51,300 nt of DNA from Candidatus Zambryskibacteria bacterium RIFCSPHIGHO2_01_FULL_46_25 (GTDB lineage: Bacteria > Patescibacteriota > Minisyncoccia > Phycocordibacterales > Zambryskibacteraceae), in NCBI GenBank assembly GCA_001825155.1, contig MHVH01000006.1, positions 68,939 through 120,238 on the forward strand, written 5' to 3'. The translations under genes were made by a program, and so were the position numbers. Positions 1-8,419 of this stretch are shown here, in pieces. The notes below the pieces were generated by a model. That model worked only from the letters and a program-made list of their open reading frames with translations. It searched no databases and was not told the origin of the DNA. How positions within the stretch are numbered: position 1 is the stretch's first letter; each line of letters opens with the position of its first letter.

Positions 1-1038
1 AAACAATATAAACGCGACGCACTGCTTGCCAACGGAATTGATCCTAATAAAGCTGTCGAACTGACAAGATTTTATACTCTACCGGGAGCTCCGACCAATG
101 CCGTATCTCTTATGGACGGACTAGTTGCGAGATATTACAGGCAAAAAGGGATTGAGGCTTTGTATACAACCACAATGCCTATGTATTCCAAAACCAAGAG
201 TACAACCATAGCGGGCGGTATTAATAAACCTCTTTTAGTAAAAGATTTACGACACAAATTTATTCCAGTAAAGATAAAGGGCAAGGTTAGTTATCGTCAC
301 GTTACGACTATTCCAGAAGATCATGATGAAATAGAGGTAATCAAAACTCATCCGAATTTCCCGACCATGCTTGTGGTTGAAGTTTTTAGAGTTATTGATA
401 CTCCTAGTCTAGAGCCTATCTCCGTGTTGGCAGATGGTTCTAAGGTTATATACATAACACAGCGTGAAAATTCCAAAACTGAAAAGGAGATAAAGATTCT
501 TGTCCACGATATTCCCTCTGTGCTCAAAAAGATTAGGTTTGTTTCGAAGTATGTGCGTACGGCGTATGTTCGTGATATGATCTTCGGGAGAAAAAAAGAT
601 GACAAGAAAATACGTTTGCGGGTGGAGGATAATTTTGAATACAGATTGGTAAATGCTACTCATAAATATAAATACGCAATCGAGCAAGGTATAAAAAAGG
701 AAATAGAAGAAACTCTTTATCACGGGCACAGCGTAGAAGATGCCATGGCAATGATTTCCTCCCAGGGAAACTTTGCTGAAGAAAATTCTTATGAAAAGAT
801 CAGAACCCTTTTCTTGAATCCGCAGGATACAGAAATAACGCTGGATATCTATCCATATGGGGCGATTATTGAGATAGAAGGGGAAGAAGACGATATCCAC
901 AAAACTGCCAAAGAACTAGGATTCTCCGAGAAAGAATACAATCAACAGAGCGCTGATGACCTGTATCTGGATTGGATTAAGAAATTTTCCTTGCCGGAAA
1001 TGTGGGATGTACGCTTCGGTCTTTCCGGGAAGAAATAA
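1..1038 (+). CDS. CYTH-domain protein, 5' end outside the window
   Basis: The reading frame is open from base 1 to the stop at 1036-1038, so the start lies upstream and at least 345 residues are visible. The last ~140 residues look like a CYTH (adenylate cyclase class IV/thiamine-triphosphatase) fold: alternating charged beta strands, then IIEIEGEEDD and an AKELGF helix, the usual CYTH C-terminal pattern. The N-terminal part (for example GGINKPLLVKD) is not recognised and may be a second domain. Such proteins bind triphosphates with metal ions, but the substrate cannot be read from the sequence. A second, stand-alone CYTH protein is at 15146-15700. Fold assignment is moderately sure. Confidence 0.6.
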   Translation, partial: KQYKRDALLANGIDPNKAVELTRFYTLPGAPTNAVSLMDGLVARYYRQKGIEALYTTTMPMYSKTKSTTIAGGINKPLLVKDLRHKFIPVKIKGKVSYRHVTTIPEDHDEIEVIKTHPNFPTMLVVEVFRVIDTPSLEPISVLADGSKVIYITQRENSKTEKEIKILVHDIPSVLKKIRFVSKYVRTAYVRDMIFGRKKDDKKIRLRVEDNFEYRLVNATHKYKYAIEQGIKKEIEETLYHGHSVEDAMAMISSQGNFAEENSYEKIRTLFLNPQDTEITLDIYPYGAIIEIEGEEDDIHKTAKELGFSEKEYNQQSADDLYLDWIKKFSLPEMWDVRFGLSGKK

Positions 1039-1120
1039 ATCTGGGTTGCGAATATTTATCCTTCAACCAAGCCATATTTTTGACATACGAGCGGAGTTAT
1101 CCACAAGCCAGAGCTTGCAC

Positions 1121-1149
1121 TTGACTTTTCAATATAAAGGGGGTATGAT
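1121..1149 (+). promoter_or_regulatory. Sigma70-type promoter of the lipoprotein unit
   Basis: TTGACT at 1121-1126 and TATGAT at 1144-1149 are exactly 17 bp apart, with GGGG before the -10. A leader of about 85 nt follows before the ATG. The same -10 style recurs at 26366, 41031 and 49668. Confidence 0.75.
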
Positions 1150-1239
1150 AGTGACAGACTGAAAGGGCGGGGTAAGGTGCCTCGTCTTGGTCCGATAGAC
1201 TTCGTAAACCGCCCAATCACGGGCAGGAAGTAGGGTCTC

Positions 1240-1767
1240 ATGACCAGCATTCGACAGTTTTTCGTCGTCGTGGCGCTGGTTGTGATGACCAGCGCTTGCA
1301 GCAAGTCCCCGAGCGGTCCCTCTCAGGTGCCGCCTGGGCCAACCCCCTTCCCAGGCACCTCGATTCAGACCGTTCCGTTGTCCGAGAACCAGACCTTCAA
1401 ATTCTGGATTATCTCGGCTACGCCGGCAATCGGCGGTCAGCTGGTGGTGGGGCAGAAAGCAAACATCGCCTGGACTGGTAGTGGTCCAAGCGTATTCCAC
1501 GCCTGTGTCAGGAGTATTTTCATCCTTGAGGGAGTGGCAGAGGAGCACTGGAGTCGGATTGGTGGCATGGCCATCAACTCCTCTGCTGATATCCCCCTTA
1601 CTGCGGGTCGGTCAATCGACGTGGACGATAACACTCCCAATGTGGTGTCGTTCAAGTGGTACATCTGGGTCAGCACCAGTCCTATTGTCAGTGTTGGTGA
1701 TTGTTCCAACCGAGACCCCGATTTCACCATCAAGCAGACGCTCAATTGGAGGGCGCCGGCAAAGTAA
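1240..1767 (+). CDS. Small secreted lipoprotein, unknown function
   Basis: The 175-residue product has a basic N-terminus, a hydrophobic core and a lipobox-like TSAC (Cys about residue 20), so it is probably a lipid-anchored exported protein. The mature part is Pro/Ser-rich near the start and then beta-rich; no family is recognised. An SD-like AGGAAG lies 9-10 bases before the ATG. It is a self-contained, GC-rich unit with its own promoter (1121-1149) and terminator (1790-1822), and its codon use differs from the AT-richer gene upstream. That suggests acquisition as a single-gene cassette. The reading frame is convincing; the function is unknown. Confidence 0.75.
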   Translation: MTSIRQFFVVVALVVMTSACSKSPSGPSQVPPGPTPFPGTSIQTVPLSENQTFKFWIISATPAIGGQLVVGQKANIAWTGSGPSVFHACVRSIFILEGVAEEHWSRIGGMAINSSADIPLTAGRSIDVDDNTPNVVSFKWYIWVSTSPIVSVGDCSNRDPDFTIKQTLNWRAPAK

Positions 1768-1789
1768 AGCGGTTTGCACCACAGTTCGA

Positions 1790-1822
1790 CCCCTCACGTG
1801 CATGCATGTGAGGGGTTTTTCT
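1790..1822 (+). terminator. Rho-independent terminator of the lipoprotein gene
   Basis: A perfect hairpin with CCCCTCAC and GTGAGGGG arms around a GTGCATGCAT centre is followed by TTTTTCTT. It runs straight into the -10-like TACAAT (about 1828) of the next gene. Confidence 0.9.
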
Positions 1823-1839
1823 TATGCTACAATTTATAT

Positions 1840-4533
1840 ATGGGTACTTTCAAAATTTTTAGAATTATTTTATTTACCTGTATTCTTTTTGCTATATCTC
1901 TTTCTCCATTGCTCTTCCCCAAAAAGGCTTCGGCTATTGTTTATTGCAGTTATGCGTCAACGCCAACCATCATGATTGATATTGGCGGGCAGATGTTCAA
2001 CAGTAATACCGGCGATGGCTCCATTGCCGTTGACCCTGGAACTGTTTTAGATTTTACAGTTTATACCTTTGCTGAACCAAGTTCTCCGAATGGAATTATT
2101 TATCCTTATCAGAACCAGCAGTTATACCCTGGTCCCAATCACAATGGACGGTATTACCCAGCAACCGATGCAATTACCAGCAATACCAACGTCAATGTTT
2201 GGGTTAGCCAGAATTGCGCGCCAAATACCATTGATAATGTGTATTATGTTCAACCCGAGGCTTCCTTGGACGTTTTGATCAATTTGAATCAACCGGCCAC
2301 CATAAATGTCACATCCAACATCTCCACCACTTGGTCTATTACCGGACAACAGAACTTCGGCCCCACTACAGGCACTTCGGCGTCCTATTCCGGCTCCGCG
2401 GGCAGTTACACCATTAGCGCGAGCGACAAAACCTGTTACAGCAAAGCCGTTTCTCCGTCTGCCACCCAGAGCGTCGGCGCGGGGAGCTCAATTACTTTCA
2501 ACATCGCTTACACTTATAATTGCGAACCGCCTCCATCGCCCGCGACCATAAACGTTCAATCCAATATCTATACTTCCTGGACGATTGTTGGACCATCCAA
2601 CTTCTCCGGTAGCGGCACAAGCGCAAGTTACAGCGGCCCCGCCGGCAGTTACACTATTACCGCCGACAACCTCGCCAATTACACCAAGAGCGTTACTCCT
2701 TCCGTGAGTCAAAGCGTTAGCGCCGACGGGGCTATTACCTTTACCATCACTTATGTCTCCAGCGCTTCTCCACCGGTTTCTTGCAGTCCTGCTTCTCAGA
2801 CGGTGAATAAAAACGCGACGGCCAGCATCTCGGGAGTGGGTGGCTCGGGTTCTTTCTCCTGGTCGGCATCGGGCGGCAGTCCTTCCTCCGGCTCGGGTAG
2901 CAGCTTCTCCGTTTCGTATAGCACGACCGGCACCAAGACAGTAACCGTTACCAGTGGTGGCGTTTCCGCCAATTGTTACGTGGAGGTATCGCCCGGACAA
3001 CCTCAAGAGCCACAAGCGCCGACATGCACCAGTTCCGCGCCGCAAAGCGCCGTTACCAGCGACACTTCCGGCACTTTCTACCTGTATGCTTACGGAGTAG
3101 AAAACGCCACTTCCGTTTATTTCCCAACCTGGTCCAATGTTAACGGTCAGGATGACATTGTGTGGTATCCGGGCACCTTCATCGGCAATAATACATGGCG
3201 GGGGGGCGTCAATCTCGCTTCTCACCGCAGTGGCAATCCGGATTACGGTCTTTTCAACGGTCACGTCTACATGAATAATGAGACTTACGCTAATACATAC
3301 TGCGGCGCGGCTTACTTTACCAGAGAGACGTCGGGCGCTACCGCGCCAATCGGGTATCTCGACGCGGCTAATTGCTCCATTATCGGCGGTTGGACATTCG
3401 ACTCAGACACCCCAAACAGCGAGATACAAGTGGATATTTACTATGACGGACCGGCAGACAGTGGCACCTTCCTCACCAACATGTCCACGTCAGGCTTGCG
3501 TCCGGACGTCAACGCGGCCTTTGGTATCTCCGGCAATCACGGATTCACCTTAAGCACATACAGTTATCCCGAGCTTATCGACAATGACCCGCACACCATA
3601 TATGCCTACGGCATCAATAACAACGGTACGGGTCCGCACACACTACTTACCAACTCCGGCACCTCTGGCACTACGGTGCAATGCGCTCCGTCCGCGCCTT
3701 CCGCCGATATCAAAGCGGGCGGACTGGACGCCATAACAATAGGATATGGCACGGGCACGACAATCAGCTGGGGTTCGGAAAATGTCTCAGACTGTACGGT
3801 AACTCCCGGCGGCTGGACAGGCACTTCGGGCAGTCAGCCGAGCGGCAATCTGTTTTCACCCGTTACGTATTCTTTGAACTGCACCGGACAATGGGGGACG
3901 GCGTCAGATAGCGTGGTCGTGAGCATCTCATCATCCTTCAACTACAGTCTTTCAAATTCCGGCAACTTGAGCGTGACCAAAGCGGGTGGCGATGTCTACG
4001 CTCAGAACACGATTACCAAGACCCTCATTTCCGGCACGACACAGCCCGTAACTCTCTCCCTCTCTGGCGTACCCTCTGGCACCTCTTACTCCATATCGAA
4101 CAGCTCATGCTCTCCAACTTGCTCCCCCTCCCCGGTAATCACCTTCACTATTACTCCTTCTACTCCGGCGGGCACGCATCCTATTATCGTAACGGGCTCT
4201 CCTCTCGGTAAGACCACGAGCTTCAACCTCATTGTTTACGCTAATCCGGTTGGTAACGTCTCCTGCGTGGCTTCACCGCAACCGGTGCTTCTGGGTCAGA
4301 CCGTAACTTGGACAGCGAGCGTCTCCGGTGGCACTCCGCCATACACTTATTCCTGGAGCGGCACCAATATTCCCACCTCTCCGGCGCCTACTTCCAATCC
4401 TTACACCAAGATTTACAGCACCATAGGACAGAAGAGCGCCCAAGCTACCGTCCGCGACAGCGACGGCCTCCAATCCACTTGCCCGGTAGGGACAGTTCAG
4501 GTCAATTTCAATCCCGAGTTTGAGGAGTTTTGA
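1840..4533 (+). CDS. Large secreted Ig-like/PKD-like surface protein
   Basis: An 897-residue exported protein. The ATG at 1840 is preferred because earlier in-frame codons overlap the upstream terminator; the product then begins with a clean signal peptide (hydrophobic to about residue 28, ending KKASA). Two tandem ~75-residue beta modules (2296-2760) follow, then Ser/Thr/Gly-rich Ig-like segments and, near the end, a PKD-like module (YTYSWSGT, then IGQKSAQATVRDSDG). It has no anchor helix and ends in NPEFEEF. It is probably a cell-surface adhesin or S-layer-associated protein; the ligand is unknown. The last 15 codons have a diverged copy at 6865-6909. Confidence 0.8.
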   Translation: MGTFKIFRIILFTCILFAISLSPLLFPKKASAIVYCSYASTPTIMIDIGGQMFNSNTGDGSIAVDPGTVLDFTVYTFAEPSSPNGIIYPYQNQQLYPGPNHNGRYYPATDAITSNTNVNVWVSQNCAPNTIDNVYYVQPEASLDVLINLNQPATINVTSNISTTWSITGQQNFGPTTGTSASYSGSAGSYTISASDKTCYSKAVSPSATQSVGAGSSITFNIAYTYNCEPPPSPATINVQSNIYTSWTIVGPSNFSGSGTSASYSGPAGSYTITADNLANYTKSVTPSVSQSVSADGAITFTITYVSSASPPVSCSPASQTVNKNATASISGVGGSGSFSWSASGGSPSSGSGSSFSVSYSTTGTKTVTVTSGGVSANCYVEVSPGQPQEPQAPTCTSSAPQSAVTSDTSGTFYLYAYGVENATSVYFPTWSNVNGQDDIVWYPGTFIGNNTWRGGVNLASHRSGNPDYGLFNGHVYMNNETYANTYCGAAYFTRETSGATAPIGYLDAANCSIIGGWTFDSDTPNSEIQVDIYYDGPADSGTFLTNMSTSGLRPDVNAAFGISGNHGFTLSTYSYPELIDNDPHTIYAYGINNNGTGPHTLLTNSGTSGTTVQCAPSAPSADIKAGGLDAITIGYGTGTTISWGSENVSDCTVTPGGWTGTSGSQPSGNLFSPVTYSLNCTGQWGTASDSVVVSISSSFNYSLSNSGNLSVTKAGGDVYAQNTITKTLISGTTQPVTLSLSGVPSGTSYSISNSSCSPTCSPSPVITFTITPSTPAGTHPIIVTGSPLGKTTSFNLIVYANPVGNVSCVASPQPVLLGQTVTWTASVSGGTPPYTYSWSGTNIPTSPAPTSNPYTKIYSTIGQKSAQATVRDSDGLQSTCPVGTVQVNFNPEFEEF
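2296..2760 (+). repeat. Two tandem coding repeats in the surface protein
   Basis: Repeat 1 starts at 2296 (ATINVTSNISTTWSI) and repeat 2 at 2542 (ATINVQSNIYTSWTI). Both continue through SASYSG-AGSYTI and end SITFNIAY or AITFTITY. They are diverged tandem beta modules of about 75 residues. Confidence 0.85.
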
Positions 4534-4598
4534 TTTCAGCAAAAGGCGAAATAAATTGTTTTATTTGATGGTTTGAGGCATCATATTGAGCAAGAATA

Positions 4599-5480
4599 AT
4601 GGCTCAACACAAAGAAAATAATGCACTCCAAACCGTGTTAAATGATCGTTTCGGCGAAGAAATTTCCAGACTTCTGCAGGGAGTCATCCCGTTGTCGAAA
4701 CATTTCGATAAGCTCAAATATGAAATACCTTACATTCTCCAACTAAAATCAGATAAACAAAAGTTTATCTACTTTGGAATGGATCATTCGAAAGAGCCTA
4801 GTCTCGAAGAGCTCAATATGATGGAGAATCTTTTTGAAGAATTCATCAGCAATTCAAATAAAAATGGTTCGGTACTTGCCTTGGAATTTTTGAAAAAATA
4901 TGAGGCAGATAAAACTGGAGAAGATAAAGAGATGCGTGGACAAAAAAAAATTTTAAACTTAGCAAAAAATAGTGGCATGGAAGTCATATGCCCGGAAATG
5001 CACGGTGATGATATAAGCTCGGCTGTATTAAAAAGCAAGAAATTCACGCCAGTGCAAGTAGCTTCATGGATTTTCATTAACTCCCTTTGGGGAATCTTGC
5101 TGGCGGGAATCAGTAAGGATGCTATTCAGAAGGTCGAGGCCTTACTAAGTCAACTGAAGGAAGATTTCGACATAATTTCCATAGACGAAATAAATCAAGA
5201 ACTTTCACGGTCAACCGATCTGAATATCCGAATACCTATGAAAGCAGGCCAAATAGAATTGGAAGATATTAATAAAGAAATATTACGCAAAGCGCAAAGT
5301 CCGTTTCAAAATCATGGGAGGATGAATGAAATAGGCGTTGAAATGAATTATGTAAGGGAATTATTCATCACGGCGAATATATTAAAAGTCTTGTTGGAGG
5401 GGAAAAACCTTTTTGCCGTTTACGGGGCGAATCACGTTGTTTCTCAAGAGCCAGTATTTAGGAGATATTTTAGCAAATAA
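4599..5480 (+). CDS. TIKI/TraB/EreA-like superfamily protein (tentative)
   Basis: A 293-residue soluble protein without signal peptide or membrane helix. An early FGMDHSKEP segment, a central VLALEF segment with an acidic residue, and a late VYGANHVV segment recall the GxxH / ExE / GxxH layout of the EreA/ChaN/TIKI fold, whose members are metal-dependent hydrolases. That resemblance is weak and the activity is not established. Base composition is AT-rich like the native genes, unlike the GC-rich operon that follows on the other strand. It lies between the surface gene and the graspetide operon, within the stretch bounded by the duplicated surface-gene end. Confidence 0.5.
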   Translation: MAQHKENNALQTVLNDRFGEEISRLLQGVIPLSKHFDKLKYEIPYILQLKSDKQKFIYFGMDHSKEPSLEELNMMENLFEEFISNSNKNGSVLALEFLKKYEADKTGEDKEMRGQKKILNLAKNSGMEVICPEMHGDDISSAVLKSKKFTPVQVASWIFINSLWGILLAGISKDAIQKVEALLSQLKEDFDIISIDEINQELSRSTDLNIRIPMKAGQIELEDINKEILRKAQSPFQNHGRMNEIGVEMNYVRELFITANILKVLLEGKNLFAVYGANHVVSQEPVFRRYFSK

Positions 5481-5483
5481 TAA

Positions 5484-5513
5484 AAGCGGTCACCTGTCCG
5501 TAGGTGACCGCTG
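5484..5513 (-). terminator. Terminator of the graspetide operon
   Basis: The hairpin has AGCGGTCACCT and AGGTGACCGCT arms. Read leftward it is followed by TTTATTATTT, so it ends the minus-strand operon just past the precursor gene. It may also serve the plus-strand gene ending at 5480. Confidence 0.85.
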
Positions 5514-5534
5514 ACGACGGCGAGGCTCTGTAAC

Positions 5535-5708
5535 CTAGTCGTCGTCCGAAGTGTACTCAGTCTTGCTGGTCCACGTGATGGTGTCGCGCGACCGGACACC
5601 CTCTTCGAACACCAAGTTCTGCGGGACCTCCCGCGCGAGGCTGAGCGGAAGAGGAAGTTCAAGGGTTTCCGTAGCATTCTGGACCTGTGTCGACGCCTGG
5701 TTCTGCAT
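5535..5708 (-). CDS. Candidate graspetide precursor peptide
   Basis: A 57-residue peptide encoded 47 nt downstream of the ATP-grasp ligase on the same strand, with a strong SD (GGAGAGG) 6-7 bases before the ATG at 5708. Residues 1-30 look like a leader with a hydrophobic helix segment (LELPLPLSLAREVP). The C-terminus, residues 42-57 (DTITWTSKTEYTSDDD), is packed with Thr/Ser donors and Asp/Glu acceptors, as expected for omega-ester macrocycles made by MvdC/MvdD-type ligases. I recognise no existing graspetide core class. The precursor role is inferred from position and composition. No transporter or protease gene adjoins it. Confidence 0.75.
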   Translation of the reverse strand: MQNQASTQVQNATETLELPLPLSLAREVPQNLVFEEGVRSRDTITWTSKTEYTSDDD

Positions 5709-5755
5709 CTTGGACCTCTCCTTTTCTCCTGGTGTACTGGGGAACGAATTACTTT

Positions 5756-6760
5756 TTAGCATTTTTCCACCCATTCTGCAAGGTACCTCGCGAATGCCAT
5801 GGAAATTGAAATGCCAGTCGCTTCCTCCAACCAGCCCCACTGACCATTAGGATTATCTTCCAGGAAAATAATCCTATCGTCCTTAGCCACGATAAGGTCT
5901 ATTGCACTGAAGGCAAGGCCGAAGCTTTTCGTGTAAGCGACAAGTGCATCGTTTACTTTTCGACCTAAATCGATACCCTCGTGTCTGAGTTTTTCTCCAA
6001 ATATCGCCGCTGTTCTAAAATCTGTTTTGCCCCTTTCAGTTTCCTGAGAGTGGATGGCAAATGAGAACACTTCGTTTCCTACTACTATCGACCTCACGTC
6101 GTACTTCTTCTCGATATGGTTCTGAAGAAGCAGGGGAGCCACTTTAGTGCACTGCATACTGTCGATATTTATCAGTCCCTTCGGAATTACCGAAGTATGC
6201 AGCAGTAAGCGTCGTCCATCCTTGAGTGTTACCAAACCTTTTCTGATTTTCTTCAGAATGAACAACATGTTCTGCTCACCGACTGTGCAGAAATCAAGGG
6301 CTGATTCTGGTTGGTTTGTCAGACAAGTTCTCGGGACCTCGAACCCCATTTCTGAAGCGCGTCTCATCTGGACTAGTTTGTTGAACTTTATCCTCTCATT
6401 ATTCTCAAACGGGTTTACGATCGGGGCGTCTATTAGAGTAAAAGAGTTGTAGAGCGCATACCTAGTTTCCTGCAGCGCCCAATCGCGAATTTCTGGATCA
6501 GCGAATGTTTCCTGCAGGCTAGGGTCCTTCACTCTTCTATTCCAGACAACCCCGACGTCGACAAAATCGAGGTCCCCATCGGGGAAGTGGTAGTGACCTT
6601 GTAACTTCCCTCGACTGTCCATATATATAGACAGTGTGATTGTTTTTTGGAACTGGTCAGTGTTGAATCTCTTGTGGCTGACCCCCATGTTTTTTAGGTG
6701 TCGGATAACCATACCCGCGGTGTCGTCTTCTGAATGGGTAAGAATCAATATAGTCGACAT
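5756..6760 (-). CDS. ATP-grasp macrocyclase of the MvdC/MvdD (graspetide) family
   Basis: A 334-residue protein matching the graspetide ligase pattern along its length: N-terminal ILILTHSEDD, then FNTDQF, VVWNRRVKDPSL, an NPFENN segment with TNQP downstream, KKYDVRSIVVG, and the C-terminal ATP/Mg-binding EDNPNGQWGW. Known members phosphorylate side-chain carboxylates of a precursor and join them to Ser/Thr or Lys, giving ester or amide rings. The SD (AGAGGAGG) lies 7 bases before the ATG. It is the first gene of a two-gene operon with the candidate precursor, with its own promoter and terminator. The family call is firm; the product is unknown. Confidence 0.9.
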   Translation of the reverse strand: MSTILILTHSEDDTAGMVIRHLKNMGVSHKRFNTDQFQKTITLSIYMDSRGKLQGHYHFPDGDLDFVDVGVVWNRRVKDPSLQETFADPEIRDWALQETRYALYNSFTLIDAPIVNPFENNERIKFNKLVQMRRASEMGFEVPRTCLTNQPESALDFCTVGEQNMLFILKKIRKGLVTLKDGRRLLLHTSVIPKGLINIDSMQCTKVAPLLLQNHIEKKYDVRSIVVGNEVFSFAIHSQETERGKTDFRTAAIFGEKLRHEGIDLGRKVNDALVAYTKSFGLAFSAIDLIVAKDDRIIFLEDNPNGQWGWLEEATGISISMAFARYLAEWVEKC

Positions 6761-6816
6761 TTGATACCTCCTCTTTCAATTTTCAATGATCTTTTTGGCT
6801 TGGGCCGTCTCGATGC

Positions 6817-6845
6817 ATAATACATAAAATATGTAGTCTTGTCAA
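6817..6845 (-). promoter_or_regulatory. Promoter of the graspetide operon
   Basis: On the minus strand TTGACA (6845-6840) and TATTAT (6822-6817) are 17 bp apart, about 57 bp upstream of the ligase start codon. Confidence 0.75.
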
Positions 6846-6864
6846 TAAATCGTAAATATTTCCA

Positions 6865-6909
6865 GGTACAGTCCAGGTCATCTTCGACCCGCAGTTTGAA
6901 GAGTTCTAG
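6865..6909 (+). pseudogene. 3'-end fragment of a surface-protein gene
   Basis: Fifteen in-frame codons including the stop translate to GTVQVIFDPQFEEF. They match the end of the 1840-4533 protein (GTVQVNFNPEFEEF) at 11 of 14 residues, with several synonymous changes. No further similarity is visible upstream, so this is a gene-end remnant next to the graspetide promoter. Confidence 0.75.
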
Positions 6910-6955
6910 AATCCGTAAGATTGACATATATACTTCGTTTATATACTATATAACT

Positions 6956-7192
6956 ATGGTAGAACAAGTAATATTCAAAATTGACAAGAAACTCAAGGAT
7001 CAGGCGATGAAGAAAGCCAAGCGCGACGGGCTTTCTTTTTCAGCTGTCCTTAAGCGTGCCACTCAAGCATATGTAGAAGATCAGTTTGAGATTGGCCTAG
7101 TTTATAATCCCAAACTTATTAGAGCTGTGCGACGCGCGGAAAGGGAGCCAACCATTAGAGGAAATTTGCGCAAGCTTCTTAAAGCACAATAA
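6956..7192 (+). CDS. Ribbon-helix-helix antitoxin (RelB/DinJ-like)
   Basis: A 78-residue protein: an N-terminal beta strand (QVIFKIDKKLKDQAM), then AKRDGLSFSAVLKRATQAYV, the typical ribbon-helix-helix DNA-binding unit, then a charged C-terminal tail that would wrap the toxin. The ATG at 6956 is chosen because a TATACT box about 7 bases upstream makes it nearly leaderless; longer in-frame starts lack signals. Such antitoxins repress their own promoter. The partner toxin just downstream survives only as a fragment, so this is probably an orphan antitoxin. Confidence 0.75.
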   Translation: MVEQVIFKIDKKLKDQAMKKAKRDGLSFSAVLKRATQAYVEDQFEIGLVYNPKLIRAVRRAEREPTIRGNLRKLLKAQ

Positions 7193-7197
7193 GCTTT

Positions 7198-7284
7198 ATG
7201 TATAGAATCTCTTTCAAGCCCTCTTTTATCAGACAGGTGAGGCATCTTGAAAAGAATCTTCTCGAAGAAGTTCTTGAAAAATAG
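7198..7284 (+). pseudogene. Truncated RelE/YafQ-like toxin
   Basis: Five bases after the antitoxin stop, 28 codons encode MYRISFKPSFIRQVRHLEKN and then end at TAG. This is the usual N-terminus of RelE/YafQ ribosome-dependent mRNases. The beta-sheet core and catalytic residues are missing and no continuation is seen, so it should be inactive. Confidence 0.6.
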
Positions 7285-7345
7285 GAGAACATGATATTTA
7301 TAAAAGGTGAAAATGCCATTATCGATAATATTGTTCGTATTTTGC

Positions 7346-7374
7346 TTGACAGATAGAATTGAAAGTGCTATAAT
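7346..7374 (+). promoter_or_regulatory. Perfect-consensus sigma70 promoter
   Basis: TTGACA (7346-7351), 17 bp, TATAAT (7369-7374), about 84 bp before the ATG at 7458. Confidence 0.85.
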
Positions 7375-7457
7375 TAACATCAGATCGTGAATATACGGCT
7401 CATTTCAAGCAGAAATGGGGTATCTCACGAGTTTTATCTTTGACAGGAGCACAAGAA

Positions 7458-8351
7458 ATGAAGACTCCCCGATTCGTCGTGGTGTTGACCGTCCTGATGG
7501 TCATCGCCTTCGCAACGTCAGCATCGGCACAAGGCGCCTCACGCCCCGGAATGGTCATCAGTGGAAGTGGTGGCGGTGGTGGTGGTGGAACTTCTGTTCC
7601 TCCCATGCCGATCAAGCCGACTGGTCTCGAAGTGCAGGTCATGTCGTACTACGGGATGCCGATCAGTGGCGCGACCGTCACGATTTCCCTCGTCCACCAG
7701 GACGCAGGAACCGGCGAATGGTTCGCCGACCACAGCACATCGAAGAAGTTCGGCAAGTGCGAAGCCGCCAAGGTGGTGGACTGCATCCGTAAGGATGGCA
7801 GGGGTACCATCTCGAACCCATCTCTCCCGCCGTCTGACAACCCGTACGACTCTTGGCGGGTTCTCGACGTTCGCGCAGAAGCCAACGGCTTCGTCCACCA
7901 CCTGACCAGCGTGGTCTGGGTGGGTACGGACGGCGACATGATCGTCACAGCACCGACGATTTACATGTACGAGAGTGGCTTCGCTACAAGCGACGCCTAC
8001 GCCTGGTACACAAGCGACCGCATCATCGCGGTCGGGTTGTGGGCTCGTCAGAATTGGGACGAGAATGTCATCGTTGATTTCTCATTCAAGGGTAGCTCCT
8101 GGACGAAGGTCCAGGTTGACTACGGGACGACCTACTCCACTTCGGAGCAAGTCGGACCGAACGGCGTCTGGATCATCCAAGAATTCTGGGCACCGCAGAA
8201 TGCGACCGCCAGCTATGGTGGATCAGTCTGCGGAACAATTCAGGTTCGCTCGGCCTACGAGGCCGAGTCGGTCAAGGCGCAGACGAAAGAAGTCTGCGTC
8301 AAGCTCCGCCGGCCGAGTGTCGTCCCGGTGCCGGTGGGAAAGGGTTTCTAA
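7458..8351 (+). CDS. Secreted beta-rich protein, unknown function
   Basis: A 297-residue protein with a clear signal peptide (MKTPRFVVVLTVLMVIAFA, cleavage after SASA). A glycine-rich linker of about eight Gly follows. Then comes an Ig-like or carboxypeptidase-regulatory-like strand pattern (GLEVQVMSYYGMPISGATVT). Several cysteines suggest disulfides in the exported form. The ATG at 7458 has an AGGAG SD. It is GC-rich, with a consensus promoter and its own terminator, like the other single-gene units here. Probably extracellular; no specific family recognised. Confidence 0.75.
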   Translation: MKTPRFVVVLTVLMVIAFATSASAQGASRPGMVISGSGGGGGGGTSVPPMPIKPTGLEVQVMSYYGMPISGATVTISLVHQDAGTGEWFADHSTSKKFGKCEAAKVVDCIRKDGRGTISNPSLPPSDNPYDSWRVLDVRAEANGFVHHLTSVVWVGTDGDMIVTAPTIYMYESGFATSDAYAWYTSDRIIAVGLWARQNWDENVIVDFSFKGSSWTKVQVDYGTTYSTSEQVGPNGVWIIQEFWAPQNATASYGGSVCGTIQVRSAYEAESVKAQTKEVCVKLRRPSVVPVPVGKGF

Positions 8352-8381
8352 CCCTCCGCCGACACCTCCTCGTCCTTTCGG

Positions 8382-8416
8382 AAGGCCAGCCCCTAACAGG
8401 ACTGGCCTTTTCTTTT
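8382..8416 (+). terminator. Terminator of the secreted-protein gene
   Basis: AAGGCCAG and CTGGCCTT arms are followed by TTCTTTTT. It directly abuts the TATAAT at 8420. Confidence 0.9.
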
Positions 8417-8419
8417 TGC

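Noticed and set aside
2488-3264. A 258-codon antisense frame in the surface-protein gene
   Set aside because: Arg/Gly/Ala-rich shadow of Ser/Thr/Gly-rich coding sequence, with no start signals.
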